A stretch of DNA of 16,261 nucleotides from an uncultured Collinsella sp. (GTDB taxonomy: Bacteria > Actinomycetota > Coriobacteriia > Coriobacteriales > Coriobacteriaceae): the NCBI GenBank assembly GCA_900548935.1, contig URMR01000028.1, forward strand, positions 1-16,261, given 5' to 3'. Position 1 is the stretch's first letter. The number at the start of each line of letters is the position of its first letter. A program made the translations under genes and the position numbers. The notes below the pieces were generated by a model, which saw only the letters and a program-made list of their open reading frames with translations, made no database searches and had not been told where the DNA came from. Positions 14,214 to 16,261 of the stretch are shown one piece after another.

Positions 14214-14242
14214 ATTGTAGCTAAATACGAACGAATGTTCTA
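14214..14242 (-). promoter_or_regulatory. Candidate promoter of the small hydrophobic ORF
   Basis: On the - strand TAGAAC (14242-14237) and TACAAT (14219-14214) are 17 bases apart. The -10 box matches 5 of 6, the -35 box 3 of 6. Transcription would start near 14206, inside the right copy of the 13-bp inverted repeat, so the repeat would form the 5' end of the message with a leader of about 44 bases. Confidence 0.4.
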
Positions 14243-14279
14243 TAGATGTTCCTGTATTAGATAGTTAGACAAACATCTA
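14229..14279. promoter_or_regulatory. Inverted-repeat operator candidates between the small ORF and sdpR
   Basis: GAAC-GAAT-GTTC (14229-14240) and the 8-bp pair TAGATGTT (14243-14250) with AACATCTA (14272-14279) lie in the divergent control region. ATGTTC also occurs as a direct repeat (14235-14240, 14247-14252). AACATCTA falls between the -35 and -10 boxes of the sdpR promoter, a position where ArsR-type repressors commonly bind. The first palindrome overlaps the -35 box of the divergent small-ORF promoter. Confidence 0.5.
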
Positions 14280-14294
14280 AATATCGAGTATAGT
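14266..14294 (+). promoter_or_regulatory. Promoter of the sdpR-sdpI operon
   Basis: TAGACA (14266-14271, 5 of 6 to consensus), a 17-base spacer and TATAGT (14289-14294, 5 of 6). This is the best sigma70-like promoter in the window. It would give a leader of about 27 bases before the sdpR ATG, including the GAGAGGAGG ribosome site. Confidence 0.65.
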
Positions 14295-14328
14295 GTGCGC
14301 GTCATGAGAGATGATGAGAGGAGGTCTT

Positions 14329-14607
14329 ATGCCGGGAGAGGGTTTTAAAGCGCTAGCCGATCCTACACGGCGTCGCATTTTGGAACTGCTACGCGAGGGC
14401 AATCGCACGGCCGGGGAGCTTGCCGAGCATTTCGATATCAGCAAGCCGTCGTTGAGCCATCACTTGGCGACGCTCAAAAACGCCGGGTTGGTGACCGACG
14501 AACGTCATGGCCAAAACATCGTTTACAGCCTAAACACCACCGTCATGCAGGACTTGATCGGCTGGTTTATGGGCTTTACAAACACGGAAGGTGATAAGGA
14601 TGAATAA
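14329..14607 (+). CDS. sdpR: ArsR-type autorepressor, SdpR family
   Basis: 92 residues. ATG 14329 is chosen because GAGAGGAGG (14316-14324) precedes it; earlier in-frame ATGs at 14311 and 14314 fall before that site. The winged helix carries the family pattern FKALADPTRRRILELLREG (6-24), ELAEHFDISKPSLSHHLATL (recognition helix) and LVTDERHGQNIVYSLN (wing), followed by a short dimer helix. No metal-binding Cys cluster is visible, as expected for SdpR and not for metal sensors. In B. subtilis SdpR represses its own sdpRI operon and is sequestered at the membrane by SdpI when SdpI binds the toxin SdpC. The 8-bp overlap with the next gene and the operator-like repeats upstream agree with autoregulation. 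Confidence 0.88.
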   Translation: MPGEGFKALADPTRRRILELLREGNRTAGELAEHFDISKPSLSHHLATLKNAGLVTDERHGQNIVYSLNTTVMQDLIGWFMGFTNTEGDKDE

Positions 14608-15304
14608 CGAAAACAAGGGCATTCACGCCACGGGGGTATCGCGGCGTGTGTGGATTGCGCTGGTCGCTCTGTGCGTCGCCAATATCGTAGCGCACCTCAT
14701 GGTGATGCCGAGCTTGCCTGCGCAGATTCCCACGCACTGGGGCGCGAACGGCGCCGTCGACGGTTGGGGTCCTAGCTGGATGGCCTCCGCGCTCGGCGTG
14801 CTGCCTCTGGCGCTTCTCGCAATGTTCTGCGTGGTGCCGCGCATCGATCCCAAAGGTGAGGCATATCGAACCTCGGGCAAGTTCTATCAGGGCTTCGTAA
14901 TCGCCTTCACCTTGTTCATGTGTGCCATAAGCTGGCTGGGAGAGCTTACGGTCTGGGGCGTGGTGCCGGCGGTCGGTTCGGTTAACGTGCTGATTTCCGG
15001 TGTTGTCGGTTTGCTGTTCATCGGCGTAGGCAACTACTTGCCGCGTGTGAAGCAGAACTATACGCTCGGCATCAAGACACCTTGGGCGCTTGCCGATCCC
15101 GAGAACTGGCGCCGTACGCAGCGTTTTGGCGGCGCCTGCTTTATGGTGCTGGGTATTGGCCTGATTGTGATGGGCGTGGCAGGCAGCGTGCTTTCGAGTG
15201 AAGTCGTCGCCGCGGTGATTGCGGTTCTGGCGTTTGGTTCGGTCGGAGCCGTCTACGTCTACTCGTATCTGCTGTGGCGCAAATCGCAGCGAGCCGCTCG
15301 TTAA
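14600..15304 (+). CDS. sdpI: SdpI-family membrane immunity protein (DUF1648 plus SdpI domain)
   Basis: 234 residues from ATG 14600, overlapping the sdpR stop by 8 bases with GGAAGG (14586-14591) as ribosome site. The N-terminal membrane helix is followed by the DUF1648 motif LPAQIPTHWGANGAVDGWG (around residues 40-60). Further membrane segments, the conserved NYLPRVKQNYTLGIKTPWAL, ENWRRTQRFGG and two final helices match SdpI. In B. subtilis SdpI gives immunity to the SdpC killing peptide and relays its presence to SdpR. No sdpA, sdpB or sdpC gene is in this window, so this is an orphan immunity and signalling pair. It may protect against SdpC-like peptides from neighbours. The closest small hydrophobic peptide gene is the divergent ORF at 14076-14162. 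Stop TAA 15302-15304. Confidence 0.88.
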   Translation: MNNENKGIHATGVSRRVWIALVALCVANIVAHLMVMPSLPAQIPTHWGANGAVDGWGPSWMASALGVLPLALLAMFCVVPRIDPKGEAYRTSGKFYQGFVIAFTLFMCAISWLGELTVWGVVPAVGSVNVLISGVVGLLFIGVGNYLPRVKQNYTLGIKTPWALADPENWRRTQRFGGACFMVLGIGLIVMGVAGSVLSSEVVAAVIAVLAFGSVGAVYVYSYLLWRKSQRAAR

Positions 15305-15370
15305 GGTTGCGGAAAACTAGCGTACGCAGTTCATAGTATGTTCCGGGGGACTTTTCCTAGGTAGTATTAG

Positions 15371-15400
15371 GGGGTGTGGGCAACCATGCCCCTTTTCGTT
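15371..15400 (+). terminator. Intrinsic terminator of sdpRI
   Basis: GGGGTGTGG (15371-15379), a GCAA tetraloop of the GNRA type, and CCATGCCCC (15384-15392) form a 9-bp stem with two G-U pairs, followed by TTTTCGTT. It lies 66 bases after the sdpI stop and 87 bases before ettA. The remaining 15401-15487 must contain the ettA promoter, but no convincing -35/-10 pair was found there; only a GTTTC/GAAAC inverted repeat around 15428-15446 is visible. Confidence 0.75.
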
Positions 15401-15487
15401 ACGTTTCAGAGCTGGTTTTTCCATTTCGTTTCCACTAAAGCGAAACAAGAATAGGAAAACAGCAGGTAGAAAGGATAAAACAGGCAT

Positions 15488-16261
15488 ATGGCGGAGTTTA
15501 TCTACCAGATGTATCAGGCTCGCAAGGCCCATGGCGACAAGGTGATCCTTGACGATGTGACCCTGAGCTTCTATCCCGGCGCCAAGATCGGCGTCGTGGG
15601 CCCCAACGGCATGGGCAAGTCGACCCTGCTCAAGATCATGGCCGGCATCGAGGAGGTCTCCAACGGCGATGCCAGGCTTACCCCCGGCTACACCGTGGGC
15701 ATCCTGCAGCAGGAGCCGCCGCTCGACGATGACAAGACCGTCATCGAGAACGTGCGCATGGCGTTTGGCGACATGATCGCCAAGGTCGATCGCTTCAATA
15801 AGATCGGCGAGGAGATGTGCGACCCGGACTGCGACATGGATGCCCTCATGGCCGAGATGGGAAAGCTCCAGGACGAGATCGACGCCGCCGACGGCTGGGA
15901 TATCGATTCCAAGCTCGGCCAGGCCATGGACGCCCTGCAGCTGCCCGATTCCGACATGCCGGTCAACGTACTTTCCGGCGGCGAGCGCCGTCGCGTGGCC
16001 CTGTGCAAGCTGCTGCTCGAGGCTCCCGACCTGCTGCTGCTCGACGAGCCCACGAACCACCTGGACGCCGAATCGATCCTGTGGCTCGAGCACTTCCTGC
16101 ACAACTACCAGGGCGCGGTGCTGGCCGTCACACACGATCGCTACTTCCTGGATAACGTTGCCGAGTGGATCTGCGAGGTCGACCGCGGCCACCTGTACCC
16201 GTACAAGGGCAACTACTCCACCTACCTGGAGACCAAGGCCAAGCGTCTGGAGATCCAGGGA
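15488..16261 (+). CDS. ettA: ABC-F translation factor EttA, energy-dependent translational throttle (3' end beyond window)
   Basis: 258 codons are present from ATG 15488 to the window end, with no stop. AAAGGA (15470-15475) is 12 bases upstream, a little far, so the start is chosen mainly from the family N-terminus MAEFIYQMYQARKAHGDK. First ABC cassette: Walker A VGPNGMGKST (37-46), an arm-type insert with acidic helices at about 100-140, signature LSGGERRR (162-169), Walker B LLLLDEPTNHLD (182-193), the H-loop VTHDRYFLDN and the Y-rich linker YPYKGNYSTYLETK leading to the second cassette. EttA binds the ribosomal E site and gates initiation according to the ATP/ADP ratio. Closeness to EttA and not Uup or YheS comes from the N-terminus and the arm. 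Strong codon bias here (mostly C/G third positions) fits a highly expressed gene. Confidence 0.92.
   Translation, partial: MAEFIYQMYQARKAHGDKVILDDVTLSFYPGAKIGVVGPNGMGKSTLLKIMAGIEEVSNGDARLTPGYTVGILQQEPPLDDDKTVIENVRMAFGDMIAKVDRFNKIGEEMCDPDCDMDALMAEMGKLQDEIDAADGWDIDSKLGQAMDALQLPDSDMPVNVLSGGERRRVALCKLLLEAPDLLLLDEPTNHLDAESILWLEHFLHNYQGAVLAVTHDRYFLDNVAEWICEVDRGHLYPYKGNYSTYLETKAKRLEIQG

Noticed and set aside
15317..16192. 291-codon open frame on the - strand
   Set aside because: Mirrors the EttA coding strand, which carries complete ABC motifs; the antisense frame also crosses the sdpRI terminator.
1..16261. CRISPR arrays, tRNA or rRNA genes, insertion sequences, prophage genes
   Set aside because: No regularly spaced repeats, cloverleaf-like segments, transposase or phage motifs were seen on either strand when reading through; not checked with software.

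Overview
The window looks like a chromosome segment of a fairly GC-rich gut actinobacterium. My best guess is Coriobacteriia, probably Collinsella. This is inferred from gene content, GC-rich codon use with long antisense shadow frames, and AGGAGG-type ribosome binding sites; no rRNA or other taxonomic marker is present.

Layout. 1-656: 3' part of a HAD-superfamily phosphatase on the + strand. 657-806: leader with a strong terminator-like hairpin that can also form a competing fold. 807-1550: GntR/UTRA regulator, followed by a perfect 16-bp inverted repeat. 1551-1768: putative promoter and two palindromic operator candidates. 1769-12195: ten co-directional, tightly packed genes forming one large catabolic locus. 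The first block is a YfcC-type carrier, a YtcJ-like amidohydrolase, a FrlC-like epimerase, a FrlB-like SIS deglycase and a FrlD-like PfkB kinase. This is the core of a fructosamine (Amadori product) pathway: import, epimerise, phosphorylate at C6, then deglycate to glucose 6-phosphate plus an amine or amino acid. A hairpin at 7658-7691 separates it from a second block: a second FrlD-like kinase, a TIM-barrel amidohydrolase_2 protein that has lost several expected metal ligands, a YjbQ/UPF0047 protein, a BtpA/SgcQ-family protein and an FGGY sugar kinase. I do not know a described pathway with this second set. Together they make the most novel metabolic content of the window.

12275-13869 (- strand): two housekeeping genes, tatD-type DNase and tcdA (tRNA t6A dehydratase), translationally coupled. 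13870-14310: a region that gene callers would probably leave blank. It contains a 28-codon hydrophobic ORF on the - strand (14076-14162) with a good ribosome binding site. A 13-bp perfect inverted repeat flanks it, candidate promoters face inward from both ends, and there are two hairpins downstream of its stop. This is laid out like a type I toxin with a convergent antisense RNA. 14329-15304: an SdpR/SdpI (ArsR-type autorepressor plus membrane immunity protein) pair, transcribed divergently from the small ORF, with inverted-repeat operator candidates over its promoter. 15371-15400: intrinsic terminator. 15488-16261: 5' part of the ABC-F translation factor EttA, cut by the window end.

Functional assignments rest on motif recognition and remembered family sequences. 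No database search was run.
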